DNA of 64,000 nt, from the NCBI RefSeq assembly GCF_003121925.1, contig NZ_QEWR01000002.1, forward strand, positions 496,001-560,000, in the 5' to 3' direction. Below are positions 53,999 to 62,128 of this stretch, piece by piece; positions within the stretch are counted from its first letter, which is position 1; the number at the start of each line of letters is the position of its first letter. The translations under genes and the position numbers were made by a program. A model generated the notes under the pieces. It saw only the letters and a program-made list of their open reading frames with translations. It searched no databases and had not been told where the DNA came from. Source of the stretch: Ignatzschineria indica (GTDB lineage Bacteria > Pseudomonadota > Gammaproteobacteria > Cardiobacteriales > Wohlfahrtiimonadaceae).

Positions 53999-55417
53999 TT
54001 ATGAGAAACGCTTAATGCTGTATGGCGTTGGATCGATAATCGGTGTTCTACCCATAATAAGATCAGCCGTAAGTTCACCTGCTGCAGGGCTCTCACTCAT
54101 ACCCCAACCTGTTGCCGTATTGATCACAAGACCTGGATACTTTTCAACTTCAGAGATAATGGGTGATCCATCTGCGGTCGGTGCAATACATGCGCCCCAA
54201 CGCTCGATCACTTTAGAATCTGCAAATTGTGGGAACTCTGCCTTCATACGATCAAATACACCATCAAGATGTTCGTTGTTAGGTGTTGCAGTAGCGACAC
54301 GATACTCTTCAAATGGAGTCACTTCATCCATGCTCCATGATGTTTTCATGGTAAATGAGTTGTAGAGATCGCTTCCTAATTTAAACTCTAATGGTAGATC
54401 TTCTCCACCTAAAAGGTGCATAAACTTAGGCCCTAAAAGGAAGCTATCTTTTGTAATAGAGCTTGTAAAGATACGAGGTGCAACCGCATAAGTCCCATCC
54501 GACTGCTCACGGAAATGGATACCATTTGGAAGATGAACGTTTCCTCTTGGTGCGCCTTCTGCTCCTTCGACAACCTGCTGTGAGAGATAGACATTGAGCG
54601 TAGGAAGATCAACACCCATATTACCCATAAAGAGACGCGCCCAGAAACCATTTGCTAATACAACAAGATTGGTCTTAATTGCCCCTTTCTCCGTCACAAC
54701 TTCCGCAATTTTACCACCTTCAGTCTCAATACCGCGCGCTGCACAGTTGGTAAAGATCTTCACGCCGATACGTTTCGCATATTCTGCTAAAACTGTCGTA
54801 CCACGTTCTGGATCAACACTTCCGGCATCTTCTTCAAAACCTGCAATTTCCCAAGCTGTTTGTGCATTAGGAAGACGATCTGCTAACTCTTTACCTTGAA
54901 TGATACGGGTCTTTAAAGGTGTATCAAATCCTGGATTTTGTGAATTAACGGCAATCCACTCTTGAACGGTCGCTAACTCTTCAGGTGTGATAATGGCTTC
55001 TACACGACCTTGAGTACGGTAAGAGGTATCAGCACCGACACGCTCATTCATCTCACGCCATAACTTTTTACCATAGTGATGAAGTGGGAAGATCTCTGGT
55101 GCTGTTTTATAACTGATAATTTGGCTATAAGCACGTCCTGATTGTTCCCCTGCAACTTCACCCTTCTCAACAATTGTCACGCTCATACCACGCTCACGCA
55201 TGTTGATCGCACTCATAATTCCTTGAATACCCGCACCGATGATCACCACATCCGACTCTTTCGGTAAAGGACCTTCAGTTCCCGCAACATATGGTGCGCG
55301 AGAAGTTGTTGAAATTAAGGTACCTTCTCTACGAATCATTGGGGTTACAGCTGCACCCGCCCCTAAAACGCCGACAGCACCAGCACCTAGAAGAAATTTT
55401 CTACGTGAAATACTCAT
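53999..55417 (-). CDS. Membrane-associated L-amino acid deaminase (Proteus LAAD type)
   Basis: A protein of 472 residues. A Tat-like N-terminus SRRKFLLGAGAVGVLGAGAAVTPM anchors it in the membrane. The FAD site is VVIIGAGIQGIMSAINMRERGMSVTIVEKG (GAGIQG at 61-66), and the C-terminus has NTATGWGMSESPAAGELTADLIMGRTP. From memory of the Proteus mirabilis enzyme the two align along the whole length, including the insertion region. LAAD oxidises L-amino acids to keto acids and ammonia, passing electrons to the respiratory chain. The ATG at 55417 follows GGAG; the TTG six codons earlier is less likely. An FNR-type box lies upstream. Confidence 0.88.
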   Translation of the reverse strand: MSISRRKFLLGAGAVGVLGAGAAVTPMIRREGTLISTTSRAPYVAGTEGPLPKESDVVIIGAGIQGIMSAINMRERGMSVTIVEKGEVAGEQSGRAYSQIISYKTAPEIFPLHHYGKKLWREMNERVGADTSYRTQGRVEAIITPEELATVQEWIAVNSQNPGFDTPLKTRIIQGKELADRLPNAQTAWEIAGFEEDAGSVDPERGTTVLAEYAKRIGVKIFTNCAARGIETEGGKIAEVVTEKGAIKTNLVVLANGFWARLFMGNMGVDLPTLNVYLSQQVVEGAEGAPRGNVHLPNGIHFREQSDGTYAVAPRIFTSSITKDSFLLGPKFMHLLGGEDLPLEFKLGSDLYNSFTMKTSWSMDEVTPFEEYRVATATPNNEHLDGVFDRMKAEFPQFADSKVIERWGACIAPTADGSPIISEVEKYPGLVINTATGWGMSESPAAGELTADLIMGRTPIIDPTPYSIKRFS

Positions 55418-55496
55418 ATAAAAACTCCACTTCAAATAATTATGTTAAAACGCCTAAAAGTTTAATAAGCGCGTATCTTATCATGAGAAAATTTTA

Positions 55497-55510
55497 TTGA
55501 TCATGATCAA
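55497..55510. promoter_or_regulatory. FNR/Anr-type box upstream of the deaminase gene
   Basis: TTGATCATGATCAA matches the FNR consensus TTGAT-N4-ATCAA exactly and lies about 80 bases ahead of the start codon, with an AT-rich -10-like region between. It suggests control by oxygen. Confidence 0.65.
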
Positions 55511-55766
55511 TTTTTAGCAACTATTCTAAAGTGATAATTTTTTTCAATGAAGCGAGATCTATTTTTAGCTCCCCAAAAATATTTCACAAAAAAACAGAAT
55601 ATTTTTTATAAGATTAGACATTTCACAAAAAATAGTTCTAAAAAGATCGCTATTATCAAGCAACTAAAGAGTTAATCTGAATGTTATCTTTTTAAAAAAA
55701 GAGACATTTAAGAGTGACTATCATTTTAATTAAGTACTATTACCTACTGAAATCCTTAAAAAAGAA

Positions 55767-55797
55767 CCCCCTTTTTTTCTTAAAGATAAAAGGGGGG
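55767..55797 (-). terminator. Terminator of the metQ-like gene
   Basis: CCCCC-TTTT pairs with AAAA-GGGGG; on the - strand it is followed by TTCTTTTTTAAGG, about 90 bases past the stop. Confidence 0.7.
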
Positions 55798-55884
55798 ATT
55801 GATCAACAAATATTCACACTTAGTTAAAAAATGACTCATTTTAAACTTAATTTATCGCGATCATTTAAGAAAGAAAATGAATCT

Positions 55885-56811
55885 CTAACCTTCAGGCCAG
55901 ATAAACCAGCCGGCAATTTCAGGATCAGTTTCAATAAAGTGGCGCATCTTATCCGATTTAAATGCCGCTTTTAGATCATCAATCCAAGGTGCATTTTGAT
56001 CCTCCTTCCTCACTGTAACCATCAGTTCAAGATCAGGAAGAAAGGTCTCATGAGCTAATGCATATTCAGGCCCTATTCCCCCTAATAATGCAACACCACC
56101 CGGCATCACACCATAATCGATCTCCTCAAGAAGACGAGGAATTAAGGCAGAATCCACCTCTGTAAATTGTAAGTTTTTACTATTTTTGGTGATATCTCTA
56201 GCCGTCACAATCGCCAAATCAACTTGAGGATCTAACTCAATCCAACCGATCTTCTGCAATAAGGCATAAGAGCGTGCCGCATTCGAGGGATCATTCGGCA
56301 CTAAAATAGAAGCGCCCTCTTCTACCGTATCTAACGATTTCTGCCGAGTAGAATAGATAAATGCAGGGATTGAAGGCGTATGCACAACAGAGACAAGATC
56401 TGCCCCTGTTTCTCGATTATAGACATCGAGATAAGCCTGATGTTGAGCGGTATGGAAATCGATTCCCCCTTCAACTAAAGCGCTATTTGCATCCCGTAAT
56501 GCACCAAAATTACGAAAAACAATCTCATATCCTTTCGCTTCTAACTCCGGTTTTACAACCTTTTCCACTAAAATATTGTGCGCACTCGGCGGCATTCCAA
56601 CTCGCAATACCTTATCTGCATCTGATGAATCACCACAGGCGGCTAGAATACCCCCTAAAAGAAAGAGTCCAGCTATTTTTACGCTCTTTTCCAATTTTTG
56701 GCGAAAAGAGTTTTTCCCTCTCCTTGATTCAAAGGGATGATTAGCGCTCTTTCCCCTCATATTGCCGGCAGCCACTATCACCGTGCCACTTGTTATACTC
56801 TCTCGCTCCAT
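55885..56811 (-). CDS. MetQ/NlpA-family substrate-binding lipoprotein (orphan)
   Basis: A protein of 308 residues. The lipobox GILAAC is near residue 59, after an unusually long N-terminal stretch of about 58 residues; the hydrophobic core is VKIAGLFLLGGILAAC. The mature part (LRVGMPPSAHNILVEKVVKPELEAKGYEIVFRNFGALRDANSALVEGGIDFHTAQHQAYL) is the NlpA fold of methionine-binding MetQ. No metN or metI is adjacent, so the transporter it serves is unknown. The ATG at 56811 has AAAGGAG upstream; an internal ATG 17 codons later (MRGKSANH) would give a shorter leader. Confidence 0.82.
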   Translation of the reverse strand: MERESITSGTVIVAAGNMRGKSANHPFESRRGKNSFRQKLEKSVKIAGLFLLGGILAACGDSSDADKVLRVGMPPSAHNILVEKVVKPELEAKGYEIVFRNFGALRDANSALVEGGIDFHTAQHQAYLDVYNRETGADLVSVVHTPSIPAFIYSTRQKSLDTVEEGASILVPNDPSNAARSYALLQKIGWIELDPQVDLAIVTARDITKNSKNLQFTEVDSALIPRLLEEIDYGVMPGGVALLGGIGPEYALAHETFLPDLELMVTVRKEDQNAPWIDDLKAAFKSDKMRHFIETDPEIAGWFIWPEG

Positions 56812-56941
56812 TCTGCTCTCCTTTCTCTGCACCACTAAAATTTTGCATAACTAATAAAAGATCATATGTAAAACTAAACATATAAGATTTATATACAAAA
56901 TAAAAGTATCATGCTTTTTACCAAAAGAGAAGCGGATAAAG

Positions 56942-56971
56942 AAAAAGCAATCTAAAACTTTTAGATTGCTC
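56942..56971 (-). terminator. Terminator of the metallophosphoesterase gene
   Basis: AGCAATCTAAAA pairs with TTTTAGATTGCT almost without loop and is followed by TTTTTC on the - strand. Confidence 0.75.
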
Positions 56972-57050
56972 TATCACTCTATTGCCTTCTTACCTTCTTG
57001 CTCTATTTGCTTATCAATTGCTTAACAATTGATTTTAGGATCTGCATAAC

Positions 57051-57668
57051 CTAATCGGAACTCTTCTTAGAGCGATAGTAGGTAATACGACTATATTGAG
57101 GACGTTTAGGCGCATGATCACCACCGGAGTTATAGATCTTAATGCCATGACGGACAAAAATCGGTAGAAGCGGACGATGTGCATGCCCACATAGTAGTAG
57201 CTGACATCTAAATTGAGGGAGCTCTCGCGCTAATCGTTTACTTCCAACATCTTTACCTTTCTTTCGATGAAATGCTGTCGGCGTTCCTTTAGGCGGATAG
57301 TGATGCAAAACGATATCACAATCATAATATGGGCTAAAATCACGGCAATCTTCAGGGATTGAGGCTATTTTTAGCCCTAAAATAGCGTGAATATCACCAT
57401 CTCCATAAGGTAGATCTCTCATCCAATCGATCGATTCTTTAACATAATCATGATTACCACTGCAGATAATAACTGGCGTTTTTCGCTCTGCCAGCCATCG
57501 TTTAAGATATCGAATCTGTTTTTTACCAGAATCATTAGCACGTTCATCGAGAAGATCCCCTGTTAAGCAGATTAGATCAAATTGATCCTCTACTTTAGCA
57601 ATCCATCGATAGAGCTTCTTCTGATAGTGCAGATCAGTCACATGTAATATCTCTAACTTTTTTCCCAT
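57051..57668 (-). CDS. Calcineurin-like metallophosphoesterase
   Basis: A 205-residue protein with all metallophosphoesterase motifs: HVTDLH (about 9-14), LTGDLLDE, CSGNHDY, LHHYPP and CGHAH. It should bind two metal ions and hydrolyse a phosphoester; the substrate is unknown. It ends with a basic tail. It starts 28 bases after the lipocalin gene on the same strand, so the two are likely cotranscribed. Confidence 0.85.
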   Translation of the reverse strand: MGKKLEILHVTDLHYQKKLYRWIAKVEDQFDLICLTGDLLDERANDSGKKQIRYLKRWLAERKTPVIICSGNHDYVKESIDWMRDLPYGDGDIHAILGLKIASIPEDCRDFSPYYDCDIVLHHYPPKGTPTAFHRKKGKDVGSKRLARELPQFRCQLLLCGHAHRPLLPIFVRHGIKIYNSGGDHAPKRPQYSRITYYRSKKSSD

Positions 57669-57696
57669 GCATTATTTTCCATCTATTATCTATTAT

Positions 57697-58245
57697 CTAT
57701 TGCTGGTCGCCCACACTATTTTGGGTATAGATAATATTATCTAACTGATATCCCATCTCCTTTGCACTATTGAGATAATCCTTAATAACCTCTGCCGACA
57801 AAGTAGGTGTACGCGAGAGGAGCCAGAGATATTTTCGATCAGGATCTCCCACTAAAGAGATCTGATAATCGGGATCAATTCTTAGTACCCAATAATCCCC
57901 TTTTGTAAAAGGAACCCAGCGAAGATAACGAGGAAGAAATGAGACTTTCAATTCGCTGCCACTGCTATTTTCTAAGGTCGCAAAACCGGTAGCAACATCC
58001 ATCTTGCCATCAGCAACCCGGCAACGATTCACAACAGCAATCCCCTCCCCTTCACGATGATATTTAGCCGCAATATCGCCCACACACTTCTCTTGAAAAA
58101 AGTTAGGTAGACGCGCAATCTCATACCACTGCCCAAGATAACGCTGACTATCAAAGTCAGTGACTGCTTTCACATCACTTGCAGATGCCATCTGCCCCAA
58201 AGTGACAAATCCCCCCAATACAAGACTCAATAATAATTTTCTCAT
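57697..58245 (-). CDS. blc: Bacterial lipocalin (Blc-like), secreted
   Basis: A 182-residue lipocalin: signal peptide MRKLLLSLVLGGFVTLGQMASA, then the lipocalin signature RYLGQWYEIARLPNFFQEKC, the DYWVLRIDPDYQISLVGDPDRKYLWLLSR block and the closing Blc-type ILSRTP-like helix. E. coli Blc is an outer-membrane lipoprotein, but here no lipobox cysteine is present, so the protein is probably soluble in the periplasm. Binds lipids, probably lysophospholipids, by homology. Confidence 0.88.
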   Translation of the reverse strand: MRKLLLSLVLGGFVTLGQMASASDVKAVTDFDSQRYLGQWYEIARLPNFFQEKCVGDIAAKYHREGEGIAVVNRCRVADGKMDVATGFATLENSSGSELKVSFLPRYLRWVPFTKGDYWVLRIDPDYQISLVGDPDRKYLWLLSRTPTLSAEVIKDYLNSAKEMGYQLDNIIYTQNSVGDQQ

Positions 58246-58575
58246 GTTAGCCCTCTTCTCTCTTTAATTAGATCACGTTTTCTATATGGCCAGATTAAAG
58301 TATCTTACCTTGTTGCCAGAAATAATGACAAAAATAACTAATGGTATAAACAATAAGAGTTGGAGGGATAAATGAGAAGCAAAGAATACTGATATATAGC
58401 TCACACTTCCAGCTATTGACGATCTAAAAAAGAGCTTAGATTTGGACAATAAAAAAGCCCACTAAAAAGTGGGCTTTCGTGTTGATGGATATGATCTAAC
58501 GTTATAAATCAGAACAGTAGCTGTTTATCCTCATAACAATGCCTTGGGAATGATTTTAAGAGCAAAGTTTAAATT
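58246..58575. other. Gap holding the left copy of the tRNA-end direct repeat
   Basis: No gene is seen. It contains the duplicated terminator/tRNA 3'-end segment at 58444-58494, which also provides a terminator for the DUF2335 gene. Confidence 0.5.
58444..58494. repeat. Left direct repeat of tRNA-Met 3' end and terminator (att-like)
   Basis: GACAATAAAAAAGCCCACT...AGTGGGCTTT-CGTGTTGATGGATATGA matches 59690-59741 with only a few differences. The right copy spans the 3' end of the first tRNA-Met gene and its terminator, so the left one is a remnant of that tRNA end. Confidence 0.75.
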
Positions 58576-59070
58576 TTATTTTTCTTTTTTAGAAAATTTA
58601 CCAAAGTAACTAGATACGATAGGAGCTACACCAAAGCCGAGAATTCCATAAGATAAAACATCCCATCCCATATACATTCCAAACAAAGCTGCTATTACTA
58701 AAATTATAGATGTAAAAAATCCATATTTTTGAGCATTAAGATCAAACTTTGTTCCTCTATCTACAATAATAGACTCCATATCTCTACGATGTTTTCCCTG
58801 CCGCTCAAATTCCTTAAAAACAGTTTCAGTAGCATCAGGATAGAGCTCGTTAAATCTTTCCAGATGATCAAGGTGTGGAAATGGACTATCGTAACTTTCC
58901 TGTTTATGTTGAACAGCTATCTGAGTAATAACCTTTGCAGCTTCAGGATTTTCATATATGACTTTCAGCGCAGCATCATCTAAAATACCTTGCTTTTGAA
59001 GCTTTTGTATTAAATCATTCGCCTGAGAGTCCTTATTATTTTCAGCTGCCTGATGATTTTCTTTTCTCAT
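58576..59070 (-). CDS. DUF2335-like membrane protein
   Basis: A 164-residue protein: a charged N-terminal half containing PFPHLDHLERFNELYPDATETVFKEFERQGKHRRDMES, the DUF2335 signature, then two hydrophobic segments (FFTSIILVIAALFGMYMGWDVLSYGILGFGVAPIVSSYF) and a lysine-rich end. DUF2335 proteins are often found on mobile elements; function unknown. No good ribosome site is seen. It follows a small unrecognised gene by 25 bases, and both lie between the duplicated tRNA ends. Confidence 0.7.
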   Translation of the reverse strand: MRKENHQAAENNKDSQANDLIQKLQKQGILDDAALKVIYENPEAAKVITQIAVQHKQESYDSPFPHLDHLERFNELYPDATETVFKEFERQGKHRRDMESIIVDRGTKFDLNAQKYGFFTSIILVIAALFGMYMGWDVLSYGILGFGVAPIVSSYFGKFSKKEK

Positions 59071-59095
59071 GCTAAATCTATAGTAATACTACAGT

Positions 59096-59302
59096 TTATT
59101 TATCAAAAACGTATCGCTCTATATTTTTATCAGATATATATTTTTGTGTGACTCTTTCAAAATCTTTAGATATTTCTAAAATATCCTCAGTAGAAGCTTC
59201 TTTAAAGGATTTCTGAGTAATTTTTTTATAGTCATAATAGCTAGAGCCTTGTATAAATATACTTGCTACAGATCGTAAAAATCCTTTTTTTTCATATAGC
59301 AT
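59096..59302 (-). CDS. Small protein of unknown function in the tRNA-linked island
   Basis: A protein of 68 residues (MLYEKKGFLRSVASIFIQGSSYYDYKKITQKSFKEASTEDIL...), basic and probably helical, with no recognised domain. The ATG at 59302 has GGAGGA seven to eight bases upstream, a strong ribosome site that supports a real gene. It is immediately upstream of the DUF2335-like gene and its base composition is more AT-rich than the surroundings. Confidence 0.6.
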   Translation of the reverse strand: MLYEKKGFLRSVASIFIQGSSYYDYKKITQKSFKEASTEDILEISKDFERVTQKYISDKNIERYVFDK

Positions 59303-59729
59303 ACTTATTTCCTCCGGCAAATATTAATAATATTCTCCAATCAATGAAGAAATTTGATTATTTAATCTATTGTAGTATAGCTCTATGAAAATAGCGAAAA
59401 CCTTCAAATAATCAAATTTAGAAAATGTCCCTTTTAGAATTACTGACCAAGTTTACATGGTTTGTTACCCATCCAAACATAATAATATTACCACCAATCA
59501 CCTTAATTCTACCACTTACCATCCGTCACATATAACCCTTATCAATGATTTCGGTCTTAAGTTATAATGAAGAAAGAGCTCACGAATCATTAGGTAATAT
59601 CCTTCCCAATCAATTTAGAACAGAATATTTATTAATTTTATGTCTAACTTAACCGTATTCCCGTCAAAATTCCCGTCAAACACAATTTTAGACAATAAAA
59701 AAACCCACTAAAAAGTGGGCTTTTTGTGT
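59303..59729. other. Gap with IS3-type transposase remnant and tRNA terminator
   Basis: No intact gene is seen. It contains a transposase fragment (59566-59655) and the right direct repeat with terminator ahead of the tRNA genes. Confidence 0.5.
59566..59655 (+). pseudogene. 3' remnant of an IS3-family transposase
   Basis: Twenty-nine codons YNEERAHESLGNILPNQFRTEYLL... to a TAA match the conserved C-terminus of IS3-family OrfB (YNxERPHxSLGxLTP). Nothing before it continues the transposase, so only the end survives. Confidence 0.6.
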
Positions 59730-59741
59730 TGGTGGACATGA
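59690..59741. repeat. Right direct repeat at tRNA-Met 3' end; tRNA terminator
   Basis: The right copy of the duplicated segment. AAACCCACT/AGTGGGCTTT forms the terminator of the tRNA-Met pair on the - strand, and the copy runs into the last bases of the tRNA gene. Confidence 0.75.
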
Positions 59742-59806
59742 GTGGAGTTGAACCACTGACCCCAGCATTATGAGTGCTGTGCTCTAACCAACTGAGCTAC
59801 ATGTCC
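59730..59806 (-). tRNA. tRNA-Met (CAT), first of a tandem pair
   Basis: A 77-base cloverleaf: acceptor GGACATG/CATGTCC, D-arm TAGCTCAGTTGGTTAGAGC, anticodon arm CAGCA-CTCATAA-TGCTG with anticodon CAT, T-arm GTGGTTCAACTCCAC, encoded CCA. It resembles the elongator tRNA-Met rather than initiator (paired first base) or tRNA-Ile2. It is 43 bases downstream of the second copy. Confidence 0.93.
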
Positions 59807-59849
59807 TAATTTTTTGTGGCCTTAAAATTGCACTCTAAAACCACTGGTT

Positions 59850-59926
59850 TGGTGGACATAGGTAGATTCGAACTACCGACCCCAGCATTATGAGTGCTGT
59901 GCTCTAACCAACTGAGCTATATGTCC
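59850..59926 (-). tRNA. tRNA-Met (CAT), second of a tandem pair
   Basis: A 77-base cloverleaf with acceptor GGACATA/TATGTCC, the same D- and anticodon arms as its neighbour, a standard T-arm GGTAGTTCGAATCTACC, and encoded CCA. It is transcribed first; both probably share a promoter to its right. Confidence 0.93.
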
Positions 59927-60255
59927 TGAACTAGAAAGGAATTCTATATAGTATCACGATATCTGTCAACACTATCTTTATAATTGCTCACTAATTAAAC
60001 GAGATCCTCTCTTTTCACCATTATTCTATCCTCTTTACGCCTCTCCTGCTTTATTGCTAGCAACGCTCTTTGTAACTGTACTATCAAATTCCTTTCTTAA
60101 ATCCTTCCTTAATCCTTCCTTAAATTTAATAAAAATCACTTTTTCAAGTCCGATTTTATCTTTTTTGAGATTAATCAGATAATCTTATGGTAGAATAATC
60201 TCTCTTAAGCTAGTTTAAATCAAGGTTTGCGCAGAAAAGTAGAAAATTAATAACG
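59927..60255. other. Gap between the tRNA pair and the Mrr-like gene
   Basis: No gene is seen. It holds degenerate CCTTCCTTAAAT repeats at 60085-60127 and the divergent promoters. Confidence 0.4.
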
Positions 60256-61038
60256 ATGAAGTGCGCATTTACAATATCAAAATATTTTTTTGGCTATATC
60301 ACAATGCCATTGATTACCCTTTCGGTTTTAACCCTAATGGGGCTCTCCCTTATTCACTCTGAAAATCATTGGGTTGCTTATCTTGGCGTTCTCTACTTTA
60401 CGCTTCTTCTGCTAATTCCTATTATTAGTATCGGTCGCTGGCTCTATCTCTCCGCATCAGAAGCTTTTATGATTACAACCGCTTGGGCCGGATTTCTGCT
60501 CTATATTGCGCTCTTTCGCCATGTTAATCCGCTCTATCCAAGTATTATGGCGCTTATCCCTATCATTCCTACATTTAAGGCGATTGGCGATCTTGTTTTA
60601 CGAGTAGGAAGAAAAATTATCTCACTCAATATCTTTCGCCGAGAATATGAGAAGGATCGACGCACTGCGAGCTATACCTTAGAGGAGATCGATCAGATGG
60701 ATGGGGAGAAATTTGAGCATTATGTTGCAAACCTTCTCCATCTCTATCAATTTAAAAAGATCCGCGTCTCCCCTTATAGTAATGATAAAGGACTCGATGT
60801 CTATGCTGAACATGAGAAACTCAAATATGGTTTTCAATGCAAAAGATGGGCCCGAAATGTCCCGCTCTCAGCGATTCAGGAGATCTATACAGCAAAAGAT
60901 CTCTATGAACTTGATCGTATTATTGTGATTACCAATAGTGGCTTTACTAAAGCGGCTATTGAGGCGGCGATTAAGCTTGATGTGATCTTAATCGATCGAA
61001 AGCGTCTAGGTGAGATGATTCGCTATCTACAACCATAA
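60256..61038 (+). CDS. Membrane-anchored Mrr-like restriction endonuclease family protein
   Basis: A 260-residue protein. The first 120 residues contain three or four membrane segments (ITMPLITLSVLTLMGLSLI; YLGVLYFTLLLLIPIISIG; AFMITTAWAGFLLYIALF; IMALIPIIPTFKAIGDLVL). Residues about 145-260 are an Mrr-type PD-(D/E)xK domain: MDGEKFEHYVANLLHLYQF, GLDVYAE with D181, and FQCKRW with Q194/K196. Membrane-tethered Mrr domains occur across proteobacteria; a role in cutting foreign or modified DNA is possible but not shown. Confidence 0.8.
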   Translation: MKCAFTISKYFFGYITMPLITLSVLTLMGLSLIHSENHWVAYLGVLYFTLLLLIPIISIGRWLYLSASEAFMITTAWAGFLLYIALFRHVNPLYPSIMALIPIIPTFKAIGDLVLRVGRKIISLNIFRREYEKDRRTASYTLEEIDQMDGEKFEHYVANLLHLYQFKKIRVSPYSNDKGLDVYAEHEKLKYGFQCKRWARNVPLSAIQEIYTAKDLYELDRIIVITNSGFTKAAIEAAIKLDVILIDRKRLGEMIRYLQP

Positions 61039-61054
61039 AGGTAAAATCCAGATA

Positions 61055-61088
61055 GAAAAAAGCTACAACATCTAAAGATATTATAGCT
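61055..61088 (-). terminator. Terminator of the hutD-like gene
   Basis: AGCTATAATATCT can pair, with two mismatches, with AGATGTTGTAGCT, followed by T6 on the - strand. Confidence 0.6.
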
Positions 61089-61198
61089 CTAACTTATACT
61101 CTCTATTTTTTAATTAACAGCATTAATAGAAACATTAATAGAAGCTGTTACTAAAAACCTTTAAAGAAGACCTTAAAATGAACCCCTTAAATACGCGA

Positions 61199-61777
61199 CT
61201 ACTTATACCAAACTTCGGTAATTAACATCGATGTTGTTGGGTCGGCACTCTCAAAAACGAGATCAGCGCCATCATGCTTCTTAAACAGGACGGAATCATA
61301 TTCAGCAAGATAGACCACTTCCCCTTCAAAAATAAGATTACAACCTTTGAAAACAGTGACTAAAGTGAAGTCACCTTTACGATTGTAGACCTCTTCCTTC
61401 TTTAATGTTACGCAAGAAAGCTCATGCTCTACCGCGGCATCACGACTCATCACGTTATAATCTAAAACGGGACCATCAGCACTTAACACTTCCGCATGAT
61501 CACCGCCATCAAAGGTCACAATAGGTCCTTGATAAGAGAGTGTCTGTTTTGTTTCTCCCAATTTCAGCTCGGCACTCTTTCCTGAGAGAACGCTTAAGCT
61601 TCTAGAGACGCCTGGATAATGAGAAAAATGACCTGGGAAGATGATAGCGGCAGCACTCACACGCCACTCAAAATTACTAAGGTCCGCATCTAATGGCCAA
61701 ATAACAATTTGGCGGGTTGTCCCTAACCCGTTTTTCCAAGGCTCTTCAATAAGTGTACTGTATTTTATAAGTTCCAT
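61199..61777 (-). CDS. HutD/Ves family protein
   Basis: A protein of 192 residues of the HutD/Ves bicupin family: EEPWKNGLGTTRQIVIWPLDADLSNFEWRVSAAAI and GHFSHYPGVSRSLSVLSG are the family's conserved start. Relatives are HutD of histidine-use operons and E. coli Ves; the biochemical role is unclear. No hut genes lie nearby. The ATG at 61777 is the natural family start; a TTG seven codons upstream is possible. Confidence 0.85.
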   Translation of the reverse strand: MELIKYSTLIEEPWKNGLGTTRQIVIWPLDADLSNFEWRVSAAAIIFPGHFSHYPGVSRSLSVLSGKSAELKLGETKQTLSYQGPIVTFDGGDHAEVLSADGPVLDYNVMSRDAAVEHELSCVTLKKEEVYNRKGDFTLVTVFKGCNLIFEGEVVYLAEYDSVLFKKHDGADLVFESADPTTSMLITEVWYK

Positions 61778-62128
61778 AATTTTCTTAAGCTCTCTCAATC
61801 TAGATTAAATATCTTCTCATATACTGAAAAGGTCTATACATCTAATAGATCTCAATAATAGGGGCTTTTCCCTGCTATTGCAAAAGTTATCCCGCAGAAT
61901 ATGATCTCCTTCCCTCTAATCGCTTAAATTTTTATCGTTTATTGCGCCTTCTTCTCTATAGATCCCTCTACTATTTTAGCTCTATTTGGCTCTTTGTCCT
62001 CTCTCTCAACCATACTCGAGCAGTAAAAAAGTGTTAGTTTTTAAAAATTTTAATTAGAAATTATCCCGCTTTCCCTCTAAAATACGCACTTTAACAGACA
62101 TTTAATAATATTTAATAAAGGGCGAACA
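61778..62128. other. Gap between divergent hutD-like gene and glmS
   Basis: No gene is seen. AT-rich sequence carries both promoters; no GlmZ-type or ribozyme structure was recognised in the short glmS leader. Confidence 0.4.

Larger units (their letters stand above)
55418..55884. other. AT-rich gap between the metQ-like and deaminase genes
   Basis: No gene is seen. It holds the FNR-type box (55497-55510) and a terminator hairpin (55767-55797). The stretch 55510-55760 is very AT-rich. Confidence 0.5.

Noticed and set aside
54015-54365. Long antisense frame opposite the deaminase gene
   Set aside because: It mirrors the codon structure of a clearly real gene on the other strand and has no recognisable domain or ribosome site.
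61778-62128. glmS ribozyme
   Set aside because: The glmS leader lacks the conserved ribozyme core, which is a Gram-positive feature; gammaproteobacteria use small-RNA control instead.
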